Source of the DNA: Pseudomonas cichorii
GTDB lineage: Bacteria; Pseudomonadota; Gammaproteobacteria; Pseudomonadales; Pseudomonadaceae
DNA length: 64,000 nucleotides
Assembly: GCF_018343775.1 (NCBI RefSeq)
Contig: NZ_CP074349.1
Coordinates: 4,454,001 to 4,518,000 of the forward strand
Direction of reading: 5' to 3'
How positions within the stretch are numbered: position 1 is the first letter of the stretch; each line of letters opens with the position of its first letter. Below the pieces are notes generated by a model. The model did no database searches and was not told the origin of the DNA. It saw only the letters and a list, made by a program, of their open reading frames with translations. This document shows positions 49,149 through 58,206 of the stretch, one piece after another. The position numbers were made by a program, and so were the translations under genes.

Positions 49149-49546
49149 TTACGCTTCGTTTGTCGCCCATTTTCGGTGCAGTGAAAATGAACGTGCAAAC
49201 CTGAAAAAAAGCGCGAAATCACACAGCAAATTCAATGACGGATGAACAAGCTGCGGAGAAAAATCTGTATACTCCCGCGCTTGCTCCAGGGCACTCAAAT
49301 GACCATTTGCAAATGCAAAGCTGGCTCACCTGAAAGCAACCCCGAAAACCCGTATTGCTCGCGTGTGAGCCGACCTCACAAGCGCACTGAACGACCGACA
49401 ATTTCATAGATCGGCGATCACTAAAGACTCCGAGTAAACCTCGAACATTCACTGCCAGCGTGCACCTGTCGCAACGCTGGCGATCCACACTTGAAAATCC
49501 AACCGCGGTTGCCGCAGGCACCCTCACGCACAGGAGCTTTACCACC

Positions 49547-50794
49547 ATGCTGAGCTGGGACGAATTCGACAAAGACGAAGGCGAAGTAGCCTCCAAACCC
49601 AACCAGGCTGCACAGGCTCACGAAGCCACGATGGATCGCCTGGACAGCGCCGGTGGCGCTGCCGCACTGGAAGCCCGCGCAATTACCGCCAGCGACTCTG
49701 CCGCCCTGATCCGCGCCAAGAAAGCACTGGATGCTCTGGACGTTGCCGAAGGTCTGGCTGAACTGGAAGGTGCTTCGGCCCGTGTCGCTGTCGATGAAAA
49801 GCGCATGATCAACTGCCGCGCCGACCTCAACCAGCTCGTGCCTTTCAAATATGACTGGGCCTGGCAGAAGTACCTGGACGGTTGCGCAAACCACTGGATG
49901 CCGCAAGAAGTCAACATGACCGCCGACATCGCCCTCTGGAAAAACCCGGAAGGCCTGACCGACGACGAGCGCCGCATCGTGATGCGCAACCTGGGCTTCT
50001 TCTCCACCGCCGACTCGCTGGTTGCCAACAACCTCGTGCTGGCCGTGTACCGCCTGATCACCAACCCCGAGTGCCGCCAGTACATCCTGCGCCAGGCCTT
50101 CGAGGAAGCGATCCACACCCACGCTTACCAGTACTGCATCGAATCGCTGGCCATGGATGAAGGCGAGATCTTCAACATGTACCACGAGATTCCATCGGTC
50201 GCCAAAAAGGCAGCCTGGGGCCTGAAATACACCCGCTCGATCTCCGATCCGAAGTTCGAGACCGGCACCGTCGAAACCGACAAGGAACTGCTGCGTAACC
50301 TGATCGCCTACTACTGCGTTCTGGAAGGCATCTTCTTCTATTGCGGCTTCACCCAGATCCTCTCCATGGGTCGCCGCAACAAGATGACCGGCGTTGCCGA
50401 GCAGTTCCAGTACATCCTGCGCGACGAATCCATGCACCTGAACTTCGGTATCGACGTGATCAACCAGATCAAGATCGAAAACCCGCACCTGTGGGATGCC
50501 GAGATGAAGGAAGAAGCCACGCAGATGATCCTGCAAGGCACCCAGCTGGAAATCGAATATGCCCGCGACACCATGCCTCGCGGCGTACTGGGCATGAACG
50601 CTGCGATGATGGAGGACTACCTCAAATTCATCGCCAACCGTCGCCTGTCGCAGATCGGCCTGAAAGAAGAATACCCGGGCACCAACAACCCGTTCCCATG
50701 GATGAGCGAAATCATGGACTTGAAGAAAGAGAAAAACTTCTTCGAGACTCGGGTTATCGAGTATCAGACTGGCGGTGCGTTGAGCTGGGATTGA
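49547..50794 (+). CDS. nrdB: Class Ia ribonucleotide reductase small subunit NrdB
   Basis: Beta subunit of 415 residues housing the diiron-tyrosyl radical cofactor. AGGAG precedes ATG 49547. Iron ligands are visible in [21 protein letters not shown] (E..H), [12 protein letters not shown] and [13 protein letters not shown]. The N-terminal 65 residues ([22 protein letters not shown]) extend beyond the E. coli protein, as in other pseudomonads. The C-terminal [10 protein letters not shown] tail docks on NrdA. It carries its own NrdR-like boxes and is separated from nrdA by five accessory genes. Confidence 0.96.
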   Translation: MLSWDEFDKDEGEVASKPNQAAQAHEATMDRLDSAGGAAALEARAITASDSAALIRAKKALDALDVAEGLAELEGASARVAVDEKRMINCRADLNQLVPFKYDWAWQKYLDGCANHWMPQEVNMTADIALWKNPEGLTDDERRIVMRNLGFFSTADSLVANNLVLAVYRLITNPECRQYILRQAFEEAIHTHAYQYCIESLAMDEGEIFNMYHEIPSVAKKAAWGLKYTRSISDPKFETGTVETDKELLRNLIAYYCVLEGIFFYCGFTQILSMGRRNKMTGVAEQFQYILRDESMHLNFGIDVINQIKIENPHLWDAEMKEEATQMILQGTQLEIEYARDTMPRGVLGMNAAMMEDYLKFIANRRLSQIGLKEEYPGTNNPFPWMSEIMDLKKEKNFFETRVIEYQTGGALSWD

Positions 50795-50816
50795 TTGGTT
50801 CTTCTTCTCCCCCCTC

Positions 50817-50880
50817 TTCGCGAATGAATTCGCTCCCACGGTGCACAGTGAATGTGTGTGGGAGCGAATTCATTCGCGAA
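50817..50880. repeat. REP pair (GAATTCATTCGCGAA family)
   Basis: Nearly perfect pair: TTCGCGAATGAATTCGCTCCCAC and GTGGGAGCGAATTCATTCGCGAA with a 16-bp spacer, directly after nrdB. It can fold into one long hairpin and may help end the nrdB transcript. Confidence 0.85.
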
Positions 50881-50956
50881 AGCCCAGGAACATCCATCAC
50901 CCGCGGATAAATCCGCACCCCTCCCTGAATTTGATGTATGCCTTACCTGGCTGATA

Positions 50957-52264
50957 TCAGGGCAGCTCTCCTACCAGATAACTGCGATGCGTTTTACCGA
51001 TGCGCTCAATAGACGCTTGAGCGACCCCGGCTTGCGCCGCATACAAAGGCCATTGCATTACGGCATCGTGTACCTGCCGGATGACCTTACTAGCATCCAT
51101 ACCTCGAACCAGCCTTGCGACTGACAAAAGATCGTCGAGGGTGAAGGCATCGCGCTTCCCGTTAATGGTCATTTGGTGGGTTTCAACCCATTCGCTACCT
51201 GGCAGGTAAGACCATGAAACGTCATATGCAGGCGTCAGGTACCAGGTCCCGTCCGTATCCATCATGAAAGCGATGTTTTTTGTGTGATCATCCTGATTCC
51301 GAGCAATCACGTTAAAGACCATACGACGATAGAACTCTTCAGCCTCATCTCGCGAACATCCAAGCGTACGCAGCACAGTAAATGCTTCAGCATAGGAGTA
51401 CTGGCCCGGCCTTCGAAAGTCCGCATGGTCCAGAGCGCACAAGGTTGCCATATGAATCTTCTCGCCTTGAGCCGTTCGATCAAAGCGCTTGGTCATGAAG
51501 TGCGCCCGACCACCTTCCTCAAGCAAGCGGCACTCAGTCATTGTTATACCAGCGGCCCTCGCCATGAGGTGATACGCAAACTCGATTCGTCCATAACCTT
51601 GACTGTCTGCCAGGACATTCGAGTTTTTGGCGACATCAAACTTCAGCAGCCAATATTCAAATCCTGCGGGTGCAGGCACCTGACCAGAGCGGATTTCAAG
51701 CTTGTCGTTTATCGCAATGATCGCCTTGGCCCGCGCACCGCCAGCACTTGTACCGATCTGAATCAGATTCTGCAGCGCAGCATCGTCAACCGAGGGATCC
51801 TTGGCGGTCAGCCGCTCGGCCAGAGACTCACGTCCGGAAAGGACCTCGCTGGCAATACGCACCAAAGCGTCAATCTGAATACTCTCGGCTTTATTTTGCT
51901 CACCAGCCAGTGCTGGCCGGTACTCAAGGGCACCCATCCCTCGTGAACCCTGGTATAGCAATCTTTCGACAGGGGTAAACGTCATCCTGCTGCGCCCTTG
52001 TTGCGCCAGCCACGCATCGATGAGTGCATTACCAAAGTCATCCGGAAGTGAATCGGCCAGTACTGAAGGCAGCCCCTTGAAGGTGTCACGGTTCAGACTC
52101 TGGAAAATATAGGTGTAGCCAGCACGCAGAGGCATATGGATAGGGGATATCTCAAGCCCTGTGCCTACGAACTCAGGAGCGTATTCGAATTCGCCAATCT
52201 GGGCTTCAGCGTTCCAGTTCAAAGCGCCAACATAGACGTCCCAGAGGTATATTCTTGCGATCAC
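50957..52264 (-). CDS. HipA-like serine/threonine kinase toxin
   Basis: Protein of 435 residues of the HipA family. An N-terminal HipA_N subdomain (YVGALNWNAEAQIGEFEYAPEF) precedes the kinase-like core. The glycine-rich ATP loop is QIGTSAGGARAKAIIAIN near residue 165; the catalytic loop is ARNQDDHTKN near residue 310, with the aspartate intact; TPAYDVSWSY matches the metal-binding DFG-like motif. E. coli HipA phosphorylates glutamyl-tRNA synthetase to cause persistence; this target is not proven for relatives. The start overlaps the hipB-like stop as ATGA. Less GC-rich than its neighbours. Confidence 0.9.
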   Translation of the reverse strand: MIARIYLWDVYVGALNWNAEAQIGEFEYAPEFVGTGLEISPIHMPLRAGYTYIFQSLNRDTFKGLPSVLADSLPDDFGNALIDAWLAQQGRSRMTFTPVERLLYQGSRGMGALEYRPALAGEQNKAESIQIDALVRIASEVLSGRESLAERLTAKDPSVDDAALQNLIQIGTSAGGARAKAIIAINDKLEIRSGQVPAPAGFEYWLLKFDVAKNSNVLADSQGYGRIEFAYHLMARAAGITMTECRLLEEGGRAHFMTKRFDRTAQGEKIHMATLCALDHADFRRPGQYSYAEAFTVLRTLGCSRDEAEEFYRRMVFNVIARNQDDHTKNIAFMMDTDGTWYLTPAYDVSWSYLPGSEWVETHQMTINGKRDAFTLDDLLSVARLVRGMDASKVIRQVHDAVMQWPLYAAQAGVAQASIERIGKTHRSYLVGELP

Positions 52265-52650
52265 CAGCCAAGGTCCTTCTTCACGTCCGGATTGCCGATG
52301 AGCTTCGGCTTATCAATTGTTGTTTTACGCAGGGCAGCCGTCGGCTTTTCAGCTTTGGAGTAAGCCGCCCTCATCCGCTGTTTTCCCTGCATCTTTGCCA
52401 TCTGGATCGGACTCGCCCGGACCTCAGCAATCATTGACGACAGGCGATCAAGCTCACCCAGCGCCCGAAGTACGGCGATCACATTCACCAGAGTCCCCTT
52501 ACCGGAAGCGATTTTCCGATAGGTTTCTCGCGAGATGCCCGCTTCGTGCGCAACCACGTCCTGATGGATATTGCGCTTGAGTCGTATGGCTTCGATACGC
52601 TCGCCAATGACAGCCGCGATTGCATCATCGGTCATGGAAATGGTTTGCAT
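52261..52650 (-). CDS. HipB-like HTH antitoxin
   Basis: DNA-binding protein of 129 residues with an XRE-type helix-turn-helix: RIEAIRLKRNIHQDVVAHEAGISRETYRKIASGKG (residues ~17-52). The C-terminal 50 residues are basic and Ala/Lys-rich, possibly unstructured, longer than E. coli HipB's tail. It should neutralise the HipA-like kinase and repress the operon. ATG 52650 has GAGAG upstream. The AT-rich region above it contains several inverted repeats. Confidence 0.85.
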   Translation of the reverse strand: MQTISMTDDAIAAVIGERIEAIRLKRNIHQDVVAHEAGISRETYRKIASGKGTLVNVIAVLRALGELDRLSSMIAEVRASPIQMAKMQGKQRMRAAYSKAEKPTAALRKTTIDKPKLIGNPDVKKDLGW

Positions 52651-52800
52651 AGTGCTCTCATTCCTATGCGCAAAGCGTTAAATATATGTTTTTTGCCCAG
52701 AATTTTAGGCGTTGTGAATTGATATTAGGAGGAATCCATAAAAATGCATAGCGCCTTTATTTCTAGGCACAAATACCAAATAACGACTATAACGCCTATA
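52651..52800 (-). promoter_or_regulatory. AT-rich control region of the hipBA pair
   Basis: Conspicuously AT-rich 150 bp with recurring TAGGC/GCCTA words: TTTTAGGCGTTG, AGCGCCTTTATTTCTAGGCAC (GCCT-N8-AGGC) and AACGCCTATAAATC. These are likely operators for the HipB-like protein, whose E. coli counterpart binds spaced inverted repeats. Exact sites cannot be set from sequence alone. Confidence 0.5.
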
Positions 52801-52803
52801 AAT

Positions 52804-53001
52804 CTATGCATTAAACACCGCAAACCCGAGACAGCAGGATTTACGATACCGACGCCCTGAAAGCTTGGGGATGAGTGACTGATTCACCTTTGAATACTCA
52901 CCAGTCGTGGTGAGTGAAAGATTGCCCAACAGCTTCTCGCCGTCGAGAAAGCGGTGTGTCAGGCGAAGTGAGGCTGAAAATGTGTTGCCTGTCACTGGGT
53001 C
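52804..53001 (-). pseudogene. Possible remnant of an outer-membrane protein gene
   Basis: A minus-strand frame of about 65 codons (DPVTGNTFSASLRLTHRFLD..., then GNLSLTTTGEYSKVNQ) with alternating hydrophobic and polar residues, as in beta-barrel strands. It is cut on its 5' side by a repeat at 53002 and lacks a ribosome binding site. It may be the 3' end of a decayed gene or a chance frame. Confidence 0.3.
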
Positions 53002-53045
53002 GTCGCGGCCAAGGCCCCTCCCACAAGTGACAGTTATGACTTAAC
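53002..53045. repeat. REP half-site plus conserved tail
   Basis: GTCGCGGCCAAGGCCCCTCCCAC followed by GTTATGACTTAACTGATCAG. The second part matches the tails beside inverted repeats at 43.68, 47.37 and, inverted, 59.10 kb. Confidence 0.65.
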
Positions 53046-53053
53046 TGATCAGC

Positions 53054-54655
53054 TCACGGCACAAACGGTGGCGCCTCGTTGATTTCGATGATCAGCGGGC
53101 GGTCATTCGGGGCTTGACGTAGCAGGGTTTTCAGGTGGGCATGGTCGCGGGCGCGTTCGGCGGCGCAGCCGAAACCTCGGGCCAGCGTGATGAAGTCCGG
53201 GGTGTAGATGTCCACGCCCAGCGGCGTGATGTCCCGGCGTTCCATGTAGCGCTTGATCTCGCCATATCCCTGGTTGTTCCACAACAGCACGATGATCGCG
53301 ATTCCCGCTTCCACGGCGCTGGCCAGTTCCGGCAGGGTGAACTGGATGCCGCCATCCCCCATCAAGCTGATGACTGTTCGTTCAGGCTCTGCCAGTTTGG
53401 CGCCCATAGCCGCAGGCAGGCCGTAGCCCAGCGTGCCGTAGCCGGTGGACGCGTTGAACCAGCGGCGCGGGCTGTCCAGTTCGACCAGATGATTGCCGCT
53501 GTAAACGGTCTGGGTCGAATCCCCGACAAAACGCGCATCGGGCAACACTTCCAGCACGCACTCGAACAGTCGCCGGTAATGCGCCCAGCCGCTGAAGTCT
53601 TCGCTCAATTGTTCGCGAACCGCTGCCGCACGTTTCGCCCCAGGGCTGTCGGCGCTTGCCGCACGAACGGGCAACTCGGCCAACAAGGCGCGCATCGCCT
53701 GACGGGCATCGCTGAGGATGGCCAGGCTCGGCGTGTGGTTGCGGGTCAGTTGTTCGGCGTCGATATCGATACGGATCAACTCGCCGCCAATCCGGAAATT
53801 ACCGTCGAACACCACGTCGTAATCGGTTTCGCCCAATTCAGTGCCAATCGCCAATACCACATCAGCCTCCAGCGCCAGTTGCCGCACCGGCAACAGCGAT
53901 TGGTTGCTGCCCAGCAATAACGGATGATCCCCCGGCAACAGGCCTTTGGCATTGATGGTCAGGGCCGTGGGTGCGTCGAGACGTGCAGCCAGCTCACGGG
54001 CCTCGTCCATGGCCGCAACGCAACCGCCGCCCAGCAGCAAGAGCGGGCGCTTGGCAGCGCGCAAGCGTTCTGCCGCTTCATGAATGGCCGCCAGATCCGG
54101 CGACGGACGAGCGATGACCTGACGAGGCAGCAGCGCCAAGTGGTCGGCAGGCGCGGTGATGATATCCAGCGGCAACTCGATGTGTACCGGTCTCGGGCGC
54201 TGGCTGTCGAACACTGCAAAAGCACGGAGCAGCACCGCAGGCAGTTCATCAACGCTCATCAGGGTATGACTGAAAGCACTGACCCCGGCGACCATCGCAC
54301 GCTGGTTCGGCAGTTCATGCAGATAACCGTTGCCCTGCCCCAGCCGCGCCCGCTCGTTGACACTGGATATCACCAGCATCGGAATCGAGTCGGCGTAGGC
54401 CTGGCCCATGGCGGTGAGGATATTGGTTATTCCTGGCCCGGTGATGATGAAACAGACACCCGGCTTGCCGCTGACCCGCGCATAGCCGTCCGCCATGAAG
54501 CCCGCGCCCTGTTCATGACGCGGCGTGACATGGCGAATGCCGCTGCCCGGCAGGCCGCGATACAGCTCGATGGTGTGTACGCCAGGAATGCCGAACACGG
54601 TATCGACACCCCAGGCCTGCAATTGCTTTACGAGGAATTCACCACAGGTACTCAT
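53054..54655 (-). CDS. ThDP-dependent decarboxylase, 5-guanidino-2-oxopentanoate decarboxylase (AruI)-like
   Basis: Acetolactate-synthase-fold enzyme of 533 residues. N-terminal PYR domain with catalytic glutamate in RHEQGAGFMADGYARVSGKPGVC near residue 48; central domain; C-terminal PP domain with GDGGIQFTLPELASAVEAG and N-N-Q-G in LLWNNQGYGEIK. AruI of P. aeruginosa decarboxylates 2-ketoarginine to 4-guanidinobutanal. Beside a guanidinobutyrase gene this is the most sensible reaction, but no arginine transaminase gene is in the window. Last gene of the cluster; starts in a 4-bp overlap with the transporter gene. Confidence 0.82.
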   Translation of the reverse strand: MSTCGEFLVKQLQAWGVDTVFGIPGVHTIELYRGLPGSGIRHVTPRHEQGAGFMADGYARVSGKPGVCFIITGPGITNILTAMGQAYADSIPMLVISSVNERARLGQGNGYLHELPNQRAMVAGVSAFSHTLMSVDELPAVLLRAFAVFDSQRPRPVHIELPLDIITAPADHLALLPRQVIARPSPDLAAIHEAAERLRAAKRPLLLLGGGCVAAMDEARELAARLDAPTALTINAKGLLPGDHPLLLGSNQSLLPVRQLALEADVVLAIGTELGETDYDVVFDGNFRIGGELIRIDIDAEQLTRNHTPSLAILSDARQAMRALLAELPVRAASADSPGAKRAAAVREQLSEDFSGWAHYRRLFECVLEVLPDARFVGDSTQTVYSGNHLVELDSPRRWFNASTGYGTLGYGLPAAMGAKLAEPERTVISLMGDGGIQFTLPELASAVEAGIAIIVLLWNNQGYGEIKRYMERRDITPLGVDIYTPDFITLARGFGCAAERARDHAHLKTLLRQAPNDRPLIIEINEAPPFVP

Positions 54656-56169
54656 GCAGTCACCTCCTGCTCCAGACCAATGAAGCGGCGCACCCGTGGA
54701 TCACCTTCACTGCGGATCGATGCAGGCGAAGCGTCGGTCACCACATGGCCGTTTTCCATGAACACGATACGGTCGGAAATCGACAGTGCAAAATCCATTT
54801 CATGGGTGACGATCAACATGGTCATGCCCTCCCCGGCCAGACCACGAATCACATTGAGTACCTCACCCACCAGTTCCGGGTCCAGCGCCGAGGTGGGTTC
54901 GTCGAACAGCATGATGTCCGGCTCCATGGCCAGAGCACGGGCAATCGCCACCCGTTGTTGCTGACCGCCAGACAACTGATGCGGGTATTTGTCGGCATGA
55001 GCCAGCAGCCCGACCCGATCCAGCAGTGCATGTCCCTTGCGGCGCAACTCGGCGGAATTGGCCAGCCCGTGATAACGCGGCGCGAGGATGACGTTGTCGA
55101 GGATCGTGCGATGCGGGAACAGGTTGAAGTTCTGGAACACCATGCCAATGCGCCGGATGCCCTGGCGGATGACCGGTGCATCGTCACGCTTGCCAGCCTT
55201 GATGAAGTCATTGCCGAACAGCACGATCTCGCCACGATCAATGCTTTCCAGGCTGTTGATGGTGCGGATCAGCGACGTCTTGCCCGAGCCGGACGGGCCG
55301 ATGATGGAAATCACCTCACCGGGTTTGACCGCAAGGTCGATGCCCTTGAGGACTTCGTGATTGCCATAGCGCTTGTGAATGTCGCGCAACAACAAGGCAT
55401 CGGGTTGTCCGGGCAACGGCTCGTTACGTTTCTTGCCGACACTCGCCGGTTGGCGCAGGGCCTGAGCCTGGGTGTCATCGAGGGTCCGGGCGTTCTTGCG
55501 GGACAGGTCCAGATGGCGCTCGGCCCATTGCAGCAGCCAGCCGAACAGCGTGACGATCAGCACGTAATAAATGGCCACGGCCGCCAGGGTTTCCAGCACC
55601 AGGAAGTTCTGTGCATAGAGACGCTGGCCGACCAGCAACAACTCGCTCAGGGAAATCACCGACACCAGCGAAGTGAGTTTGACGATGGTCACGTATTCGT
55701 TGGTCAGCGTCGGCAAGGAAATACGAATGGCCTGGGGAATGATCACCAGCCGCTGCGCGCCAACCCCGCGAATGCCCAGCGCCTTGGCGGCTTCACGCTG
55801 GCCCTTGAGCACCGACAGCAAGCCGCCGCGATGGATCTCGGCCATATAGGCGGTTTCGGTCAGCACCAAGGCGATAAGCCCGGAATAGAACGGCTGCGAC
55901 AGCACGCTGCCGGTCACGGGAAACAGTTGCGGCAGGTTGTAGACGAACACCAGCAGCACCAGTAACGGGATGCTGCGAAACAGCCAGATATACAGACTCG
56001 CCGGCATGCGCAGCCAGGCATGAACGGACAGTTTGGCGCTGGCCAGCAGAAAGCCCAGCACCAGACCGATAAACCAGGACAGAGTGCTCAACTGAACCAC
56101 GGTAAGGCAGGCTTTCCAGAAGGCGGAGACAGAAAACAGCGAGAAGAAATAGGCCCAATCGAATGCCAT
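54652..56169 (-). CDS. Fused amino-acid ABC transporter permease-ATPase
   Basis: Single polypeptide of 505 residues. Residues ~1-220 are a HisM/GlnP-type permease with five to six helices and the EAA loop (REAAKALGIRGVGAQRLVIIPQAI). After a linker rich in Gln/Arg, residues ~255-500 are an ATPase: Walker A GPSGSGKTS, Q-loop VFQNFNLFPH, signature LSGGQQQR, Walker B IMLFDEPTSAL. Such fusions are rarer than separate genes. Together with the binding protein gene upstream it should import a basic or guanidino amino acid. Confidence 0.9.
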   Translation of the reverse strand: MAFDWAYFFSLFSVSAFWKACLTVVQLSTLSWFIGLVLGFLLASAKLSVHAWLRMPASLYIWLFRSIPLLVLLVFVYNLPQLFPVTGSVLSQPFYSGLIALVLTETAYMAEIHRGGLLSVLKGQREAAKALGIRGVGAQRLVIIPQAIRISLPTLTNEYVTIVKLTSLVSVISLSELLLVGQRLYAQNFLVLETLAAVAIYYVLIVTLFGWLLQWAERHLDLSRKNARTLDDTQAQALRQPASVGKKRNEPLPGQPDALLLRDIHKRYGNHEVLKGIDLAVKPGEVISIIGPSGSGKTSLIRTINSLESIDRGEIVLFGNDFIKAGKRDDAPVIRQGIRRIGMVFQNFNLFPHRTILDNVILAPRYHGLANSAELRRKGHALLDRVGLLAHADKYPHQLSGGQQQRVAIARALAMEPDIMLFDEPTSALDPELVGEVLNVIRGLAGEGMTMLIVTHEMDFALSISDRIVFMENGHVVTDASPASIRSEGDPRVRRFIGLEQEVTA

Positions 56170-56228
56170 GATGACCTCGGTGAATCAGGTGAATACAAAG
56201 GCTCTGGAGCCATCGACGCAGAACGGGA

Positions 56229-56284
56229 GTGGGAGGCAGCTTGCTGGCGACTGCCGCTGAAGTCGCCAGCAAGCTGCCTCCCAC
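56229..56284. repeat. Inverted repeat, GGCAGCTTGCTGGCGA family, copy 3 (short spacer)
   Basis: Perfect arms GTGGGAGGCAGCTTGCTGGCGA and TCGCCAGCAAGCTGCCTCCCAC with a 12-bp spacer, between the binding-protein gene and the permease-ATPase gene. Confidence 0.88.
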
Positions 56285-56338
56285 AGGGCCAGTGAAGCCG
56301 ACATATCGATGTCGTCTGGCCCGTTAGAAACAGGCGTG

Positions 56339-57136
56339 TTACGCCGGATCCAGGTTGTACTTCTTGAGCAACTGGGTGTACTCGTCGCTCTTCTTGTAGG
56401 TTTCAACCGCGCTGCGCATTTTTTCCAGCAGCTCGGTGTTGCCCTTCTTCACATAGACGCCCAAGGTCTGGGCATACAGTGACTTCTGCGAGCTGATGAC
56501 GATGCGGCCACGGGCCTTGTCGATGATCATCTGCGCAGCGGCGGAGATTTCCAGATGGGCCTGGATGTTGCCGGACATCAGCGCCTGGGACGCCTCGGCC
56601 GTGGTCGGGAATTCGCTGATCAGGATCTCGCCCTTGTTCTGCTTGGCGCAGTAATCGCTGGACACCGCCTTGAGCTGGTTGATCCAGTTGGTACCCTGCT
56701 GCAGACCGACTTTCAGGCCGCACAAGTCCTCAGGCTGCTGCGGTTTGGCGGTGCTGTCGCTGCGCACCATGATCGCTGCGCCCACCTGCGCGTAAGGAAT
56801 GGCTTCCGCCTGCTTGGTGCGCTCCTCGGTGATGTACATGCCCGAAATGATGGTGTCGAAGCGGTTGGCATTCAGGCCCAGAATCAGGTTCGGGAAGCGT
56901 GTGTCGACGAACTCGACCTTCAGGCCACCGATCTGCTTGGACAGGGCGGCGGACACTTCCGGGTCGAAACCCACAACCTTGTCGCCGTCGTAGGACTCGA
57001 ACGGCGGATAGGAGATTTCCATACCGACCTTGAGCGTGCCCGGCGTGGCAGTCGGTGCCGCCTGGGCGCTGCCCGCGAACAACAGAGACAGGCCGAGCAC
57101 AGAAGTGGCAAGGCGCGAAAGCGTGGAGTTTTGCAT
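56339..57136 (-). CDS. Amino-acid ABC transporter periplasmic binding protein
   Basis: Family 3 solute-binding protein of about 265 residues. Signal peptide MQNSTLSRLATSVLGLSLLFAGSAQA. The ligand site has GMEISYPPFESYDGDKVVGFDPEV, then FDTIISGMYITEERTKQ, where the GMYIT-E-R pattern resembles lysine/arginine/ornithine binders. A start at 57145 is possible, but TGGA spacing favours 57136. The gene lies between the oxygenase and the permease-ATPase. The ligand is expected to be a cationic amino acid or guanidino derivative. Confidence 0.88.
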   Translation of the reverse strand: MQNSTLSRLATSVLGLSLLFAGSAQAAPTATPGTLKVGMEISYPPFESYDGDKVVGFDPEVSAALSKQIGGLKVEFVDTRFPNLILGLNANRFDTIISGMYITEERTKQAEAIPYAQVGAAIMVRSDSTAKPQQPEDLCGLKVGLQQGTNWINQLKAVSSDYCAKQNKGEILISEFPTTAEASQALMSGNIQAHLEISAAAQMIIDKARGRIVISSQKSLYAQTLGVYVKKGNTELLEKMRSAVETYKKSDEYTQLLKKYNLDPA

Positions 57137-57168
57137 AGTCGTCATTCCAGGTTGAGGGAAAAGGCAGA

Positions 57169-58206
57169 TCACAAAGTCACGCTCTGGTTTTTCAGATGCC
57201 CGAAGCTTGAAGGCTTTCTGGCGCGTTCCGGCAAGGCAATCTGCCCACTGGCCACGCGCTGGCGAAGGTATTGATACGTCTGCAAGGCCTGGGCCCACAT
57301 GTGCTCGCCAATGGCGATGGGCTCGTAATTCTGTTCAGCCGCCGCGAACTGCGGCAACGGTTTGATAAGGGTGTGGTAGTCGCAGGCATAAAACAGCGGG
57401 AACGAATAGCGCTCCTGCCTGACCTTGCGCACTCGATGGGCCGTGGCGACAAAAGCACCGGCGGTCATCACTTCCAGCATGTCGCCGATGTTCACCACAA
57501 AGGCATCGCCCAACGGTGGTGCGTCGATCCACTCGCCCTGCTCGTTCATCACCTCCAGGCCCGGCTGATCAGCCTTGAGAATGGTGAAACACTCGTAATC
57601 GGTGTGCGCGCCAATGCCCGGAGCATCCTGCGCTTCGCCGTCGTAGGGGTAATGGATCAGGCGCAGCTTCGAGGGCGGGAAACAGGCCATGTCATCAAAG
57701 GCATGCTCATCCAGCCCAAGGGCCAGGGCAAAGCCGCGAAACAACTGATGCCCCAACGCGAACACGGCCTTGTAATACGCCTGCACCGACGCCTGAAAAC
57801 CCGGCAGGCTCGGCCAGTCATTGGGCCCCAGCAGCGGCGTACCGGCGAGCACCAGCGGGTTGTCGGCGGGGACTTCAAAACCGATGTCGAACGCTTCCTT
57901 GTGATCCGGCTTGCCGGTGCCATACACCTCCTCGCCTTCAGGCACGAAACCCTTGTGGCTCTGGGACGTACCGATGTAATGACGCATCTTGGCGTCCAGC
58001 GGCTGGGCGAAATACTGCTCGGCGGCGCGGTGCAGGTTGTCGACCAACTCGGGGGCGATGCCATGGCCGGTGATGTATAGAAAACCCACATGCCGGGCCG
58101 CTTCGCCAAGGGCCTGAGCCACGGCCTGGCGGTCCTCCAGGCGTTCGCTGAACAGGCCGTGAATATCGACCACGGGAATCCGGGTGAAAGCAGAACGTTC
58201 ACTCAT
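57169..58206 (-). CDS. 2-oxoglutarate/Fe(II)-type oxygenase (isopenicillin N synthase family)
   Basis: Non-haem iron oxygenase of 345 residues. N-terminal DIOX_N region ([10 protein letters not shown]...[30 protein letters not shown]); double-stranded beta-helix with iron ligands in [14 protein letters not shown] (H-x-D) and ATAHRVRKV (H), and R-x-S in [12 protein letters not shown] for the 2-oxo acid. The family includes desaturases, hydroxylases and the ethylene-forming enzyme, which acts on arginine. The start overlaps the isomerase stop as ATGA, so they are co-translated. Its substrate here is probably the guanidino compound taken up by the ABC system. Confidence 0.85.
   Translation of the reverse strand: MSERSAFTRIPVVDIHGLFSERLEDRQAVAQALGEAARHVGFLYITGHGIAPELVDNLHRAAEQYFAQPLDAKMRHYIGTSQSHKGFVPEGEEVYGTGKPDHKEAFDIGFEVPADNPLVLAGTPLLGPNDWPSLPGFQASVQAYYKAVFALGHQLFRGFALALGLDEHAFDDMACFPPSKLRLIHYPYDGEAQDAPGIGAHTDYECFTILKADQPGLEVMNEQGEWIDAPPLGDAFVVNIGDMLEVMTAGAFVATAHRVRKVRQERYSFPLFYACDYHTLIKPLPQFAAAEQNYEPIAIGEHMWAQALQTYQYLRQRVASGQIALPERARKPSSFGHLKNQSVTL

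Noticed and set aside
49219..49602. 127-codon minus-strand frame over the nrdB leader
   Set aside because: It covers the nrdB start and leader, lacks a ribosome binding site and has an atypical Ser/Cys/Val-rich composition.
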